This document shows positions 13,300 to 26,076 of a DNA stretch of 64,000 bases, piece after piece. The translations under genes were made by a program, and so were the position numbers. Within the stretch, counting starts at the first letter, position 1; every line of letters starts with the position of its first letter. The notes beneath the pieces are model-generated. The model was given only the letters and a program-made list of their open reading frames with translations, made no database searches and was not told where the DNA came from. This DNA comes from Ridgeia piscesae. Its lineage: Eukaryota; Annelida; Polychaeta; Sabellida; Siboglinidae. Where the stretch lies: contig JAODUO010000469.1 of NCBI GenBank assembly GCA_025642075.2, positions 371,501-435,500 of the forward strand, written 5' to 3'.

Positions 13300-13610
13300 A
13301 ATCCACAAAGCTGTCCAGGGCAAATCAATCTTAATTTTGTTTATGAAGCCATAAAATCAATGCAGATCACTCTTATTTATACTGAATTTAATCTAGATAC
13401 TGTAATGAAATATTATCTCCCTGCGAGGTGTCGTAAAGCCTTCACAAATACCTGCAAGGGAGGCAGTTTCAGGTTTATTGGCCACAGGGAGGCACAGCAG
13501 CAGGCTTCATAAAGGCAAACCTCCAGGGCAGTCCTTATTTATCCCACTTCCCGGTAATGATTTATGCAGCACTCGCTGTAATTAAGGAATTACTCCGCAC
13601 TTCTGTAGAA
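13300..13610. promoter_or_regulatory. Candidate cis-regulatory block
   Basis: Dense mixed motifs: TTTATGAAGCCATAAAA (paired Cdx/Hox-like cores), GGTTTATTGGCCAC, and a palindromic GTAATTAAGGAATTAC at 13578-13593. A 91-codon plus-strand frame also crosses it (13237-13512) but has no recognisable domain, so I cannot separate a conserved non-coding element from a weak exon. Confidence 0.2.
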
Positions 13611-15504
13611 GGTCAACACCACAAGTGCAGTGCACCGCCACATCTGCTACTGTGAACAACATCTTCCTGAACCAGTGCAGTGATTGACAACACCCTGGCA
13701 GCTCCCAGGCTCCCTTCTACGACACATGCTTCTTACTGCACTGCCAGTCAGCAACTACATGCACATCTCAGTCCCTCTGTACTGGAGCTGTTATCCTCCA
13801 TTGCATGAATGCCAGTTAAATGGTACCACTTCGGACATGGTACGAAAGATATACATCCAACTTGTTGAATGCTCACTGTGCTGCTACAGAAGGGTAACCC
13901 CATTACTTCTAGATGACATGACTGGGATGATTTGATACCAGAATCTTCGGTTCCACGCTGACCATGAAATTACTGACCCAGTGGGTCCACTTTGCACCCA
14001 GATACAGCAGTGAATCTACAAATGTGCAAATTGTGCAAATGTGTCTCTTTGTAATAATTAAAATATCTTGCATATTTAAATTCACCGGCTTTGCTCCAAA
14101 TTTGGTAAACAGCTACTGAGAAGGCCAGTAATTAAAAGTAAAAGCTGTTTCTAGAGTAAACACCAGGAGTTGAATGACATAGAAGCCAATTGTGATACTC
14201 GGATGACTGTCGACTCTGTTTAGAGACGTTTGTACAGTACACTATAGGCAATGTAAACATAGGACTACAGAACTGTCCTCAGATGTAATGGGTCACTGGG
14301 TATTCTCAGTCTACTTATAGACTGTATTCCAAAGACGAATCCTGAAGACTTATAACGGCCCTGAAATGAGGCATTATGTATTGCCTGCAACAATATGTCT
14401 TTCAGGTGTCTGGAATGCGACTGAATAAACAAACGTCCACCACCAGGTGTCCGCTAGTAAATCTCCTCACTCGGTGAACTTGACGGTCGTTCAATGTGAC
14501 AATGAGTACCATTTAACAGACAGTGTTTTGACAGCAACGACAAAAGTCGCTGGCAGTTGAAGTGCTTCAAGTCTGCTTCTACAGCGTCAAAATGATTTAC
14601 ACTGACAACTGCAGTAACCTTTTTACAAGACCAGAAGGCCATAAAAACTGAAAAAAACACTAGTGTTAGAGAGGGTTGGCAATATTTTAAAATTCCATTG
14701 TGTTGCAGTGTGTGTGACTGGACTGAAAGTTGTTACTTTGCACCTGTTCAATGTGTCGCACTGTCAGCACGTTGACACAGTCGCATGTTTTTTAACCGAT
14801 CACCTTTAAAACTGTTTTAAACGTCTAGCTAATATTACAACTGAGAAACGGTGGGATGATAAATTTCCCTTGTCAACTGTAACTTTACTTGTAAGCTTTA
14901 AATTGCATTAGAGAAACCAGTGAATATGTGACTAACTGTAGCCTATATAAAAATAAGACTTTCTGATCCAAAGTTAATTAAAGGCAAAATCACCTGAGGA
15001 CATGGCATAACTAAACCCATTAGAATGTGGGACAAACACTGCTCTGCACATTATCAAGTTTGATGTATACCTGATACATAAGTTGGACTATTTAGATATT
15101 ACAGATTGTAACATCATTACTACAAAGTGATTCTCTCCCTTCCCTCCTAGTGCATAACTACACCAGACTAAATGACTAATTAAGAATCTCTCAATGGGCT
15201 TATGAAATAACAAAGTGAAACTTCTCTAAACACTGCACATTCTTCTCCAACCACGATGCAGCAGGTCAGTGACAGCATCAACAGTGCTGCCCCTGGTGAT
15301 CAAACTATGAGATACATTGCACAGCAGATCAGTTCAGAAAACTCCACACACCAATTAATACATTCTAGCAAAGGAGGAAAGCAGCACCCATGTGTTTACT
15401 GGCTAAAAACTGAAATGTTTATTTACACTGAACCATTTACAAACATGCACACAACTCAAGCTATCCCATCCCAAGTAAACAAGCTCTGGACTTTGATATG
15501 ATAG

Positions 15505-15521
15505 TGGCGCCACCTGTTGGA
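15505..15521 (-). promoter_or_regulatory. CTCF-like motif
   Basis: Read on the minus strand, TCCAACAGGTGGCGCCA carries the CAGGTGGCGC core of the CTCF consensus. Orientation is opposite to the 11.4-13 kb sites. Confidence 0.4.
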
Positions 15522-17392
15522 TACACTACATAATTATAGATCTGATACGTTTTTCCTGACTGTCAATGTTTCTGGGAAGATGCCAACTGGACTCAAGGAA
15601 CTCTTGTTACAGTTTCACTTGTGGTGGAATGTGACGACAACACCAGGTCTGTCACGGACCTGACTGGAACAAGTGAGTGAGCAGGAAATGCCACTGTGTG
15701 TCACAGCACGTACTGTGTTGTCAATAGTTAGTCACCTAGGGTCCAATGATCACCACCCGACTTGTATTCAAACAACAGACTTCAGTTTAGTTGACAGCCA
15801 CTCATTCTCAACCTCGTCATCGTATTTATATCTCCAGCAGATAATTTTCATCAAACATTCAAGAATTATTATGAATATTTAAAGTTGGACATTACACCTT
15901 AACTGATAAACATGAGCATTTCAAATAGTCATTCGTAAGATAGTCAACAAGTATAATCAAGCTTCACTGGCTATAAGTCATTCTATGAAACATTGTCTTG
16001 TGTAAGAGGCTTTTGCATTTATAGAAGAATCAACTCATAATGGCCAGTATCTAAATTATGTTCTCAGACTTGATAGACTGTTTTCCCTGTGTGATCATTA
16101 CTGATCATACAAGGTAATCATACAGGGTAACCGTACATCGGAAAGTAAAACGTAAATAGGTAACAGATAAAACTTGAAAATTTTGCTATACTGAGACGGC
16201 TCCAAATGTAATTATATAACCTAACCATTACATAATTTCTTTGATGTACCTTACGTGCAAAAGGTATGTCACACAGGCTAAGTGCATATGTACAGTTGTA
16301 TGCACATACGGGTTGAAATTAATGTAAAAACGTGTTAAAACAGCTGCTGGCCAGATATTGTCATGCTGTGTCACGGCAGGATCATCAATACAGTAACAGA
16401 AACCATTGCGTGTCATGAGACAGGAGGTGCGTGCTAGCATGGAACACCAGCAAAAAGGGATCGACGATAACTGAAATGTGGGCGGTATCGCTGTGTAATA
16501 ACAGCAGTTAAACACAGGTATAATATTTTATGAGTACAGTGTATGAAGATATAATCAGCACACTGGTGTGGGTGTTGATTAAGAAAACCTTTTAAGAAAG
16601 AGACGAGAATTCATGCGGGGGATACAAAGGAGATTCTGTTAAGACACGTCACGCACCTGCCATGGCTTGCCTAAGTTTACCTCCTGCCATTCCTAAGGGA
16701 ACATCTTTTTAACGATGACCACAAAACAGAAAAACAACAGCGGTATCAGATCGTCAAAACGTCATGTTTTCTTGGCTCAAGTACTGCACAAAAATCTTGC
16801 TGTGCGAGTAATTAAGGTGATTGTTAACTAAAGAGCCACTTTACCAATCTGGTAGTGCCAGGTTCTTGCACAAACGTTTAAGTAAATTCAAATAGATCTT
16901 TGTGATAGCGGCATTGACAACACTATCAATTTACAGGTGCCTCTTTGAAGCCAATACAAACGCCACACAGTAGTACACACCTATTAGCAGGTGACATAAG
17001 GGACAACACTCGAAATTAGCAGCGAACATGAATTTGTGCTTCCGGAGACAAACTATCACTTTTTCACTATGCCAACCCCCGCATCTTGTGTAGGGTTCCC
17101 AAGGCATTTAAACATGGACGTCACATGGGAATGCTGACCGTATCTCACAGTGATACGATCTCCGCACAAATATAGCTTCTTTCAAGAGTAACCCGACCCA
17201 ACAATCTGGATGTTCAGTATTGTGGTCTGTGCCTCCGAGCTGCCCTGTGACCCTGCTGACCTATGTTTACCCTAGGGGCGACGTTCTCTAAAGGTAGATT
17301 TGACTGGGGGTGTGTTAGTCGTTCACCCACTGGTCAAGCTATTATTGTCCAGTATGACTCCTCTCTTAATTGGTTTAATCTCGGGCAGAGAA

Positions 17393-17426
17393 CTTGACCT
17401 GAGGGATATTTCTCAATCAGGTCAAG
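17393..17426. promoter_or_regulatory. Everted nuclear-receptor half-site pair
   Basis: CTTGACCTGA at 17393-17402 and its exact reverse complement TCAGGTCAAG at 17417-17426 are separated by 14 bases, giving divergent AGGTCA hexamers. Inverted repeats of this size are expected a few times by chance in 64 kb, so weight is low. Confidence 0.2.
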
Positions 17427-20292
17427 GCAATAATGAATGGAACCCCAATATCTCTGTTTGGTGACAAAACATTTTATTACCACAACCAATGGAATTGCTC
17501 AATTGTGGAAATAAACGGTGTTCGTAAATGCCACAATATAAACTGCCCTTTCTCAGGTCAGTGAATATGTCAGGTAGAATCAGTCACCGCCTTAAACTTG
17601 ATTAAATCTGAATAATAAATTCCGATTTGGTCCCCAAATTATCTTTTTTGCAGATATGCTGGTACTCATCCCATTGGTGGAATAATTAGTGCCTTTATCT
17701 AATCTCAAGAGAATTGATGTATGATCAACTTAGCTCCAACTTAAAACGATGTTGTTTGTTTACCAGCCCTCATGTTCACTTTGTTTGATGAAAAAAATGC
17801 ACTTTTTCACCGAGACAATTAAGTAGAATTTGAGACGAGAACTATGTGGAGTCAAACAGAGCACCACTAAGTGTACGCCCCTGTCAGTTTTTAACACAGC
17901 CTCACATGCACTCTCCACCCGATTGGGTTTCCGGCTAAATTATCGTGACGATAATATCAAATACTTTGGAATTTGCTTTCTGTTGGCAAAGATATAAGAG
18001 GAGACTCACACAGGCCCTGTTATTACCTCGACCCAGATTATGCGTTAGCTACGCAGCTGTCATGATCCACTTGTCAAGTTGCATCTGACTTTTGTAAGCA
18101 CACGTCATTGCATTGATGTTATGCCACTGGTCGAGTAAGTGGTTAATTTGATGTGACTTCGATGAAAACAAGAGTGAAAAGGTTTTATTGATGGCGTTAT
18201 ACAGATAACAGGTGTAGAATTTGCAGCCATTTCTACGTATACAAAAATGTCTGGTCACTTAAAACCAAGTGATGTGGGGGGGGGGCACTCACTATAACAA
18301 TTTTGCTTGGTTAGAGTGTAAAGAAAATGAGGGTAGAGTGAACGTATGCTAATAATTCTTTACTACAGAGGGACAACTGCACATTTTTTTTAATGTTATA
18401 ATATAATAAAATTATTGATTTTAATTACTTTGCTCCCCCAACAATTCATACAGTTCAGCATGCCTCTGTAGTCATAAGGACACTGATAGACACAATGCAT
18501 TCATAATCCAGAAGTTGTTGTTTTATAGGAAGACAAACAATTCCAAATTTGTTCTTTCTATTACTGTTATTAAACCAGCACATATACAATCAACTGAAGT
18601 AGAAAGAAGTGAAAACGAAACAAAAGGAGAGGGCAGAAGAGAGACAAGGGGAGACTGGGGCATTTATTTTTAACATGACTTACCGGTACATACAATACAA
18701 AATGACTATATTTTCACAGTGATCAGAAGAACATGTAAAATTTTAACAAACTACATTGGTCAGTCGGACCAAAACCAGACTGTGAGGCCAATTGTGAAGA
18801 AAAAAAACATTCACATTAAACTACCCCCTAGAAATAGGAACTTCAGAAACAAGTAAGACTGAGACCAGTTTCTTCAGAATACAATGACTGAGATGGGGGA
18901 CTGTAAGACATGTTGATCAGGACAGTATGGAATGAATGACAGAATAAAGAACACCAATGAAGGACGAGTATCGAGGCCAGCCTCACCCTACTGACAGGGG
19001 CAAGGTATAGATCAACTATTAATAGTGATCGCTAAACATATGTATCTTCTAGGTTCCCATTTATTAATGTGTAACTACCCGAACATTTGTATAGCATTGT
19101 GATAATATCTCATTACTGCAAAAATTTGCTATCACTTTATCAAACATGTTAAATGTCAACACTGAAGTATTCCAGAAAGTTTAAACAAATGTTTCAAAGG
19201 GCCAACATAAAATTGTTATCAGTTGTTTATCGTTATCTGATGAGTTAAACGTAAATTCACAGACGCCCTTTGTGAAAACAGTTGTAGCTTTGATCTTAAC
19301 CAAATCTAGCCGGTGGACATGCCGAAATTATACACCAGGTTAGTGGCGCAGAACCTTTTAATTTTTAAGACCACCCAAAAATCACTGGATGAGGTTATTT
19401 AAGTTGACACAGTCTACTGAGTGTACATCGGTCTGCTTTTTCTCTGATAAAAATTATCTAGGCACATTCAAAATTGTTGACCAGATACCTTCTCGTGTGT
19501 TTCAGTGAAGTTTTAAACAGTCATCATTTAAGATGCTTTTTGCAAGTAACAAAGCATTTTCCCCCCAAAGAAGTTGTGCCAGTCAGTTTTTAATATAATG
19601 ACAAAGGTTAATATATTTACAAAGTTCCAAAATCAAAGTTAACTAATACATGTGTGCAAAGTTAGACTAAAACGTTGAATGAATGAAACTCCATGTATCA
19701 CTACTAGAAGACATCATGTCACAAGAATATTTTTTTTTTATATTCACCAATGGACTACAGTCATGATGTTGATTACTTTCATAAAATTATGGAAACACAG
19801 AATAATCTATTTTCTGAGTTGTTGCAAAAACGTTGCAAATACAAAAGTTGAGAAAAACAGTTTCAACAAAACAAATCGAGAGTAAAACTAATAAATTACC
19901 AGGTACACGTAGTTGAGTTATACGTTTATAGTGAAAACATTTTGTGACCTTCATACACTTGTTCATCTTTGTTTCTTTAGAGAAGACACCCAACTGGCAG
20001 CAAGCTCTGACACATCACATCAAAGGAGAGTAGAATGTTCACCGACAGTGACAGATTCATCAGACAGCGTCATGACAAAGCATTCTTCAGCACTAAAGAC
20101 ATACCAACAGGTATCAAGGGAATCAATCACTGAAAACTAGAAAACTCATATCATATTGCAACAACAGCGGGTTTTAATAACTCAAGAAGTTGGAATTTTA
20201 AAGATCTCTCAGAATAAAGTGAAAACTGGAATATTTGGTTATTTCCTCAATACTATTAGTCATAGTTAGAACATAGATTTAGTATGTTAATT

Positions 20293-20402
20293 TATACATA
20301 TATATAGGTATATATATATATGTCTATACACACACACACGCACGCACACACACGCATGCACACGCACGCACGCACACGCACGCACACACGCACACACACA
20401 CG
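20293..20402. repeat. Compound TA / CA / GCAC microsatellite
   Basis: A short (TA)n block changes into (CA)n and then interspersed cacg and cacacg units, about 110 bases in total. Confidence 0.95.
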
Positions 20403-21587
20403 CTAGTTTTTTTTCCAGTTTTTATGGCCTCCTGGTCATTTTTTATTTCCCTATTTAAACTAACATTGTTCTACCAAAAATGTAACATTATTGTACCACA
20501 CACGTAAGGCACATATTTACAGACTGGATAGGCCATATAAATAGGGTGCAACTGCTTTACACTGTATTGATATCATGTATTGACACACACCTGTAATTAT
20601 TACAACAACAAAAACGGTCAAACTCAACTGTTTCTCAGCCAAGTTCAAGTGTATATCCTAAATACACCACACACTTATGTTAGATACAGGGCCCACTTCT
20701 TCTATCAGGACCGCTCCTGTCAGACTGACACTTTATATTTAATCTCACTGGTCTAGCCTGAAGCACCCCTCAAACATCCCAACCCGCAGTTTCCTTAGAA
20801 ATACTGTCTTGACTCACAACTGTTTGTTCAGACAGACAGACAGACCTCCCTACATTACCACCCCTCTGGCCTCTACCCCAGCGAACCAGACAACAAGGTA
20901 AACATTTACCTGCCGTTAAGTGTTCTTCAAGTCAACTCAACCGGTGAACATTCCACGAGACTGTTTCACGGTACAGTCAAACCAAACCACCACAAACAGA
21001 CACCAGTGAAGTGGGTCTCCCTGTACAATTGTATAACCACAACAGTCGGGTAAAGTATCCAGTTACCCCGGTGGAAATGGGGGAATTTTCAGAAACGAGC
21101 CACAGCAGCAGCGACACACACGATGTTGGCCCGGCCTGGCCCTGCCAATGTCTGACTCAGTCAGTGAAGGCAGCCGCAGGTCCACGGGTACAGCTCAGTG
21201 GGTACACAACTACACAGGCACACTGACTGACTAATCACTGCATGAGGCGCAGGCCAAGGCCACCAGGTTCTTTGTTTCCTGTCTCAGCGTGGCAGGACAA
21301 GAGTGCTGCACTCGATGGTGGCACTCAAGAGAAGCTGGTATTAGAAATTTTTTAAGATTGAGTTTGTGTTAGTTATTGTTGTACTTTATACGGTTCTGAT
21401 AACATTGTCTACCCATCTACTAATACCTATGCGATTATGTTTAGTTGTTTTTATTTGTAATTATATATACTTATTTATATGGATTTATTATTATCTATAT
21501 CACTAAATCAATTATCTTTAATAGTTTATATAATTTTTACGTTTCATGAAATCTAAAACTATTTAAAACAGTGTTAACAACTCGTGA
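20403..21587. other. Gene-free stretch
   Basis: No gene or mobile element recognised. A few tandem cagacagaca bases occur near 20832, and the 3' part is AT-rich up to the 29-bp array. Confidence 0.55.
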
Positions 21588-21877
21588 AAATGTCCATCAA
21601 GCTGGAAGAATGAAGTAAATGTCCATCAAGCTGGAAGAATGAAGTAAATGTTCATCAAGCTGGAAGAATGAAGTAAATGTTCATCAAGCTGGAAGAATGA
21701 AGTAAATGTTCATCAAGCTGGAAGAATGAAGTAAATGTCCATCAAGCTGGAAGAATGAAGTAAATGTTCATCAAGCTGGAAGAATGAAGTAAATGTTCAT
21801 CAAGCTGGAAGAATGAAGTAAATGTTCATCAAGCTGGAAGAATGAAGTAAATGTTCATCAAGCTGAAAGAATGAAGT
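21588..21877. repeat. 29-bp minisatellite, exactly 10 copies
   Basis: Unit starts AAATGTTCATCAAGCTGGAA and continues GAATGAAGT. The ten units fill 290 bases with no spacers and no indels. The only differences are tcc versus ttc after AAATG (tcc in copies 1, 2 and 6) and ctgaaag for ctggaag in copy 10. The near-identity indicates recent expansion or homogenisation. The unit is not a multiple of three. Confidence 0.97.
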
Positions 21878-21892
21878 GGTGAAAGAAGATTT

Positions 21893-21964
21893 CTTATTTC
21901 ACAAAGTTCTAATAATGTTCTACTCGCATCAATGTGAGTAGAAGATTATTAATTGTGAAATAAG
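21893..21964. repeat. 72-bp imperfect palindrome (hairpin)
   Basis: The left arm starts CTTATTTCACA and the right arm ends TGTGAAATAAG. Interior pairs include gttctactcgcat with atgtgagtagaag and taataat with attatta. Most of the 72 bases can fold into one stem with almost no loop. It begins 15 bases after the 29-bp array. It may be a remnant of a snap-back MITE or a local inverted duplication. Confidence 0.85.
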
Positions 21965-23328
21965 TGTTTGCAACTACTCATGATACATCACAACCTTGTT
22001 AAATATTGACACAGGCATAATTTCAATGTGATATAATGTTTGATATATTTCTGGTCAGACGTGTGTATATCTAACTGATACTTTGACCTGGCCTCACACT
22101 ACTTGCCCAGTGAAGTAGCCAGTCTGTAGACATCCAGGGAGTGTGTGGGGCACCACTTGTCTCAACGCCACAACATGATACTAACAATGAACACAGTGTG
22201 TGAAATGGAGTCTACACACTTTTTAGTGCAGGGACCTGGTAATCCTTAATAATACAGGTCTAGTTGGTGGTTATTTTTTAAATAAAAGTGACTCATTTAG
22301 TTATAACCATCAAATGATGAACAAACAAGTTCAGATTACTGATAAAAACAATGGTTTAAAGTGCAATTATGGAGTTCTAAATTGTCAGGTTCAAACCACA
22401 CGTTGATATCACTTAAAGTTGGTACATTTCAGGGAATAGCTGACAATTTTTTGCAGTAAATTAGTTAGTATTACAATTTTGGCTACTTTCATTTTGGAAT
22501 AGACTGAAAAACAATACTTTTATACTTGAAAAATACATCAAATATCTATTTAAGGCGAACAATTCAGACGTATTTTGAAAATACCCATTTAAATTTACAT
22601 ATATTTCCCGGACCGTCTCATAAATATATAAAGATTTCCTTATAAAAGCTCTTCCCCTTCCTTATAGTTCAATAACTGTTTTCATCTCTGCATGCCACAG
22701 TGAATTAAACCATCATTTATATAACCGTGATTAACTTAAAGCAGATTCCAGGGAGTGACTTGCAGTCATGTGACCTGCGTTGGAAAACCACACCATGACG
22801 TAAAACACCTGACAAATGACATTTATTGATCACACAATAAAACACGCCCGATATATTACCTACTGCTGTCATTACCTGAAAAACTGAGTTCACTGGAATA
22901 ATGAAATAGCTTTTGTGTTTGCTAACAGCTACAATGCGTGTAGGCGAGAAGTGGTTATGGTCTGAGTGCGTGTGCTTTTCACACTTTTGGAAATCACGTC
23001 ATCAATTCAGACACAGATCATGACTATTTATACTTGTAACACACGCCTACCCAGTTGTACCCACCCAGGCCACCTGTATTAGCCAATAAAAATCCAGCAC
23101 AATCAAAACTGTTGTACGTGGCTACGAAACAACATCTGTTACGAATGTCTGTAAGTACACTGATACATAAGCCTGATATCATCTGTCTGTGCGTGTCACA
23201 TTACCAAGTACATTACAATGTGTATTACACACCCACTGGAAATACTGTGTGCATGACTGCATTCGTGTGCACGAATCTTCCAGCTAGTCAGGTTATATTG
23301 GTGCAAAATATTAATTATAACACATTAC
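21965..23328. other. Gene-free stretch
   Basis: AT-rich with no recognisable gene, repeat or mobile element before the TG/TA tract. Confidence 0.55.
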
Positions 23329-23651
<323 letters not shown>

Positions 23652-24595
23652 TGTTATTACTATGGTATGTTACATGCATGTATGTGTATACTGCCTACAT
23701 CTATGCCTGTTTGTACAGGTAAATATAACCAGTAGCTGGACAGACAGGTGACTCCTTGTCATGGTTGACAGCACATTGCCCCCCTCTACCCAAAGGAGGC
23801 ACACAGAACCTAACATCCTCCTTCAACCAGTGCTACAGTTTACTGGGTCGTCGTTCCATGTATAAGTCCTACAAGACCTGGACGTAGGCAATATTCCAAG
23901 GAACGTGGACTGACACCGCTCAGTGCCTCTACTAAACGTCCCACATTGTCCACTGTGTGTCTGGGTACACCGTGACACAGTGCACAGTCAACAGACAGGT
24001 GTCTACAACCAATGCAGCACCTGAGCTGTGCCTTGACAAACAACACGTAGGCATGCTGCAGTAAAAACACCTGGCCACCTGTGACACGCGTCACGTAATA
24101 TCATCACACGAACACAACAATGAGCTGAGTGACGCAACCGTTGACGCTGACGACATAGGTGACACATGTCCTGTGCCTTGGCAGCGTGCCCAGTGTCACA
24201 TGGCCACAAGTTGCCACGACTAAGTGCTCAATGACAAATTGCTCACAGTAACAATCAGGCAACTACAATATCACACTTGGTGGCACCACGGCTCTAAACA
24301 CACTTAAGGTGAAATCTTTAAAGTTTAAGCTTGTTTGACTAGATGGAAAGACTGCGTGGAGAGAGACTTGGTGACAGGAAGGGAGGGGAGACTGAGAGCG
24401 AGAGAGAAAGGGGTGGAGATGGGTGGTGGCATTGGCACCGGAAAGAAGGACAAAATCTGTGATAACTATCAATGCCAACGTCGTCATGCCTTAGACGTCA
24501 GGGACAATAGAGGGGAAACACACCAATCAATCATTAAACAATATAGCATTTTTCATCTGCTCATATATACATATTTATTTATTACTATACACGCT

Positions 24596-24596
<1 letters not shown>

Positions 24597-24632
<36 letters not shown>
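24597..24632. repeat. (TA)n microsatellite
   Basis: About 17 uninterrupted TA units. Confidence 0.95.
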
Positions 24633-24636
<4 letters not shown>

Positions 24637-25986
24637 ACACTGTATATGTCATCATGTGTCATATATGTGTCATTTGCTATACAGACATACCTCAAATAGT
24701 TGATCTTTGATCTTTAGAAAAAAGCCAACCTGACAAACTGTGTATATAGCATAACTTATTTTTACACAGATTGCTTTGTATGCATATAATATTCGGTGAA
24801 ACAAAAACAGCGGATGTTGGCTGTTTTGTTGACTTTTAATAACTTTGAAAGTTAACTCTACATTTTTCTTTTTATGATATTTCTTATTTCTAGTGTGTCC
24901 TGTGGACAAGCTGACCCTGTGTTCGTGGCGTGAGAACATTGCTGGGTGGGCTGAAAAGACAGTCGACCCCCCATTGCGACAGGGGACCTTCGTAGGAGGT
25001 TATACTGATATTGCACTGAATTAATTGATAAAAACACCGCCGCTGTGTCGCACACAGTGTTCACTGTCTCCGACCGTTTGATACTGATCAGTGGTTGCCA
25101 CCACTGACAACTAAATCGACAGAAACAGAAATCTTTACTCAAGAGTAATTAGAATAACATGAAGCCAACACTATGAACCATGTCAAGATGTCGGCGTTGA
25201 CACAATGGCATTCTACAGGGTCCTTTCACCGCAGGATGACATTAGAACAGACATTTTCATATCAGTTTGATCATCTGACCCATGCGGTAGAGGGTACAAG
25301 CGGCGGCTGAATGCAATCGGAAGGGCGTACGTTTTTTTGGAAACCCTCCTAAACACAATTATAATTGTTGTTCGAGACAACACAACTGACTGGCAAGGAC
25401 GCAAACATCTGGTCCTAAATGACCACTATACAAAGTTTCTCATCCTGCTACGACATCTACCTTGAGACACTGAAGCATCAGTACATCAAAGTTTCAATAG
25501 CAGCTGACATTTATATGGATATTCAAGATCTTAGCCATAAAGATCGCCCATGAAAGCTTGTAAACGAGTGGTGACCTGACCACGACAACAAACTACGCCG
25601 AGGACATGTATACATGTTGTTAGTGTCATTCTGCGATGGTCTTTCACAAGTGCCCCGTGTAGATGTTTTCCTACTGCACTTGATTCTGCCACGCTTCAGT
25701 GCCAAACAACAGTCTAATTAATGTCCCCTCATTGGTGACCAAACAGCCATATAAATGCTATTAAGCCTCCTGGGTTCACTCAGCCGTGTGATGGGCCACT
25801 TCGTACACTTGGCTGATATCATCAACAATAAGTAATATCCACCAGGACAAGTTTGATTTCTTCAGTTTGGGTGCAGACACGTGGAAAGGAACCGGCGACC
25901 TACCGTGCTGCCATCTTGTGAACCTGTGTATACACGCAGTGATTTTGGGCAGTCAGTGGACTCTGTGATGAAAACTACAACCTAAA

Positions 25987-26026
25987 CGCATGCACGCACG
26001 CACACACGCACAGATGCATGCACACA

Positions 26027-26070
<44 letters not shown>

Positions 26071-26076
26071 CATACG
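25987..26076. repeat. (CACG)n / (CA)n microsatellite
   Basis: Tetranucleotide cgca repeats with CA-rich variants. It shares the phrase CACACACGCACAGATGCA (one substitution-free stretch up to the ATGCA) with the array at 30497-30564, so the two may derive from the same dispersed source. Confidence 0.93.

Larger units (their letters stand above)
8776..13300. other. Gene-free stretch with one microsatellite and CTCF-type motifs
   Basis: No gene recognised. The minus-strand open frame at 10175-10570 (131 codons) runs through a GTGC/GCAT microsatellite and shows no domain. The interval also carries three plus-oriented CTCF-like motifs (11461, 12283, 12978), listed separately. Confidence 0.55.
13611..20292. 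other. Gene-free stretch
   Basis: No gene, SINE or long repeat recognised. Notable small items are a CTCF-like site at 15505, a 10-base inverted repeat of nuclear-receptor-type half sites at 17393-17426 and a run of ten G at 18276-18285. Confidence 0.55.

Noticed and set aside
21588..21877. Regular 29-bp repeats resembling a CRISPR repeat length
   Set aside because: Units are directly adjacent with no spacers, and the window is eukaryotic; it is a minisatellite.
9271..22252. Near-identical 22-base phrases (gggacctggt...ccttaataa) at 9271 and 22231
   Set aside because: 20 of 22 matching bases with no similarity in the flanks is about what chance could give in a window this size.
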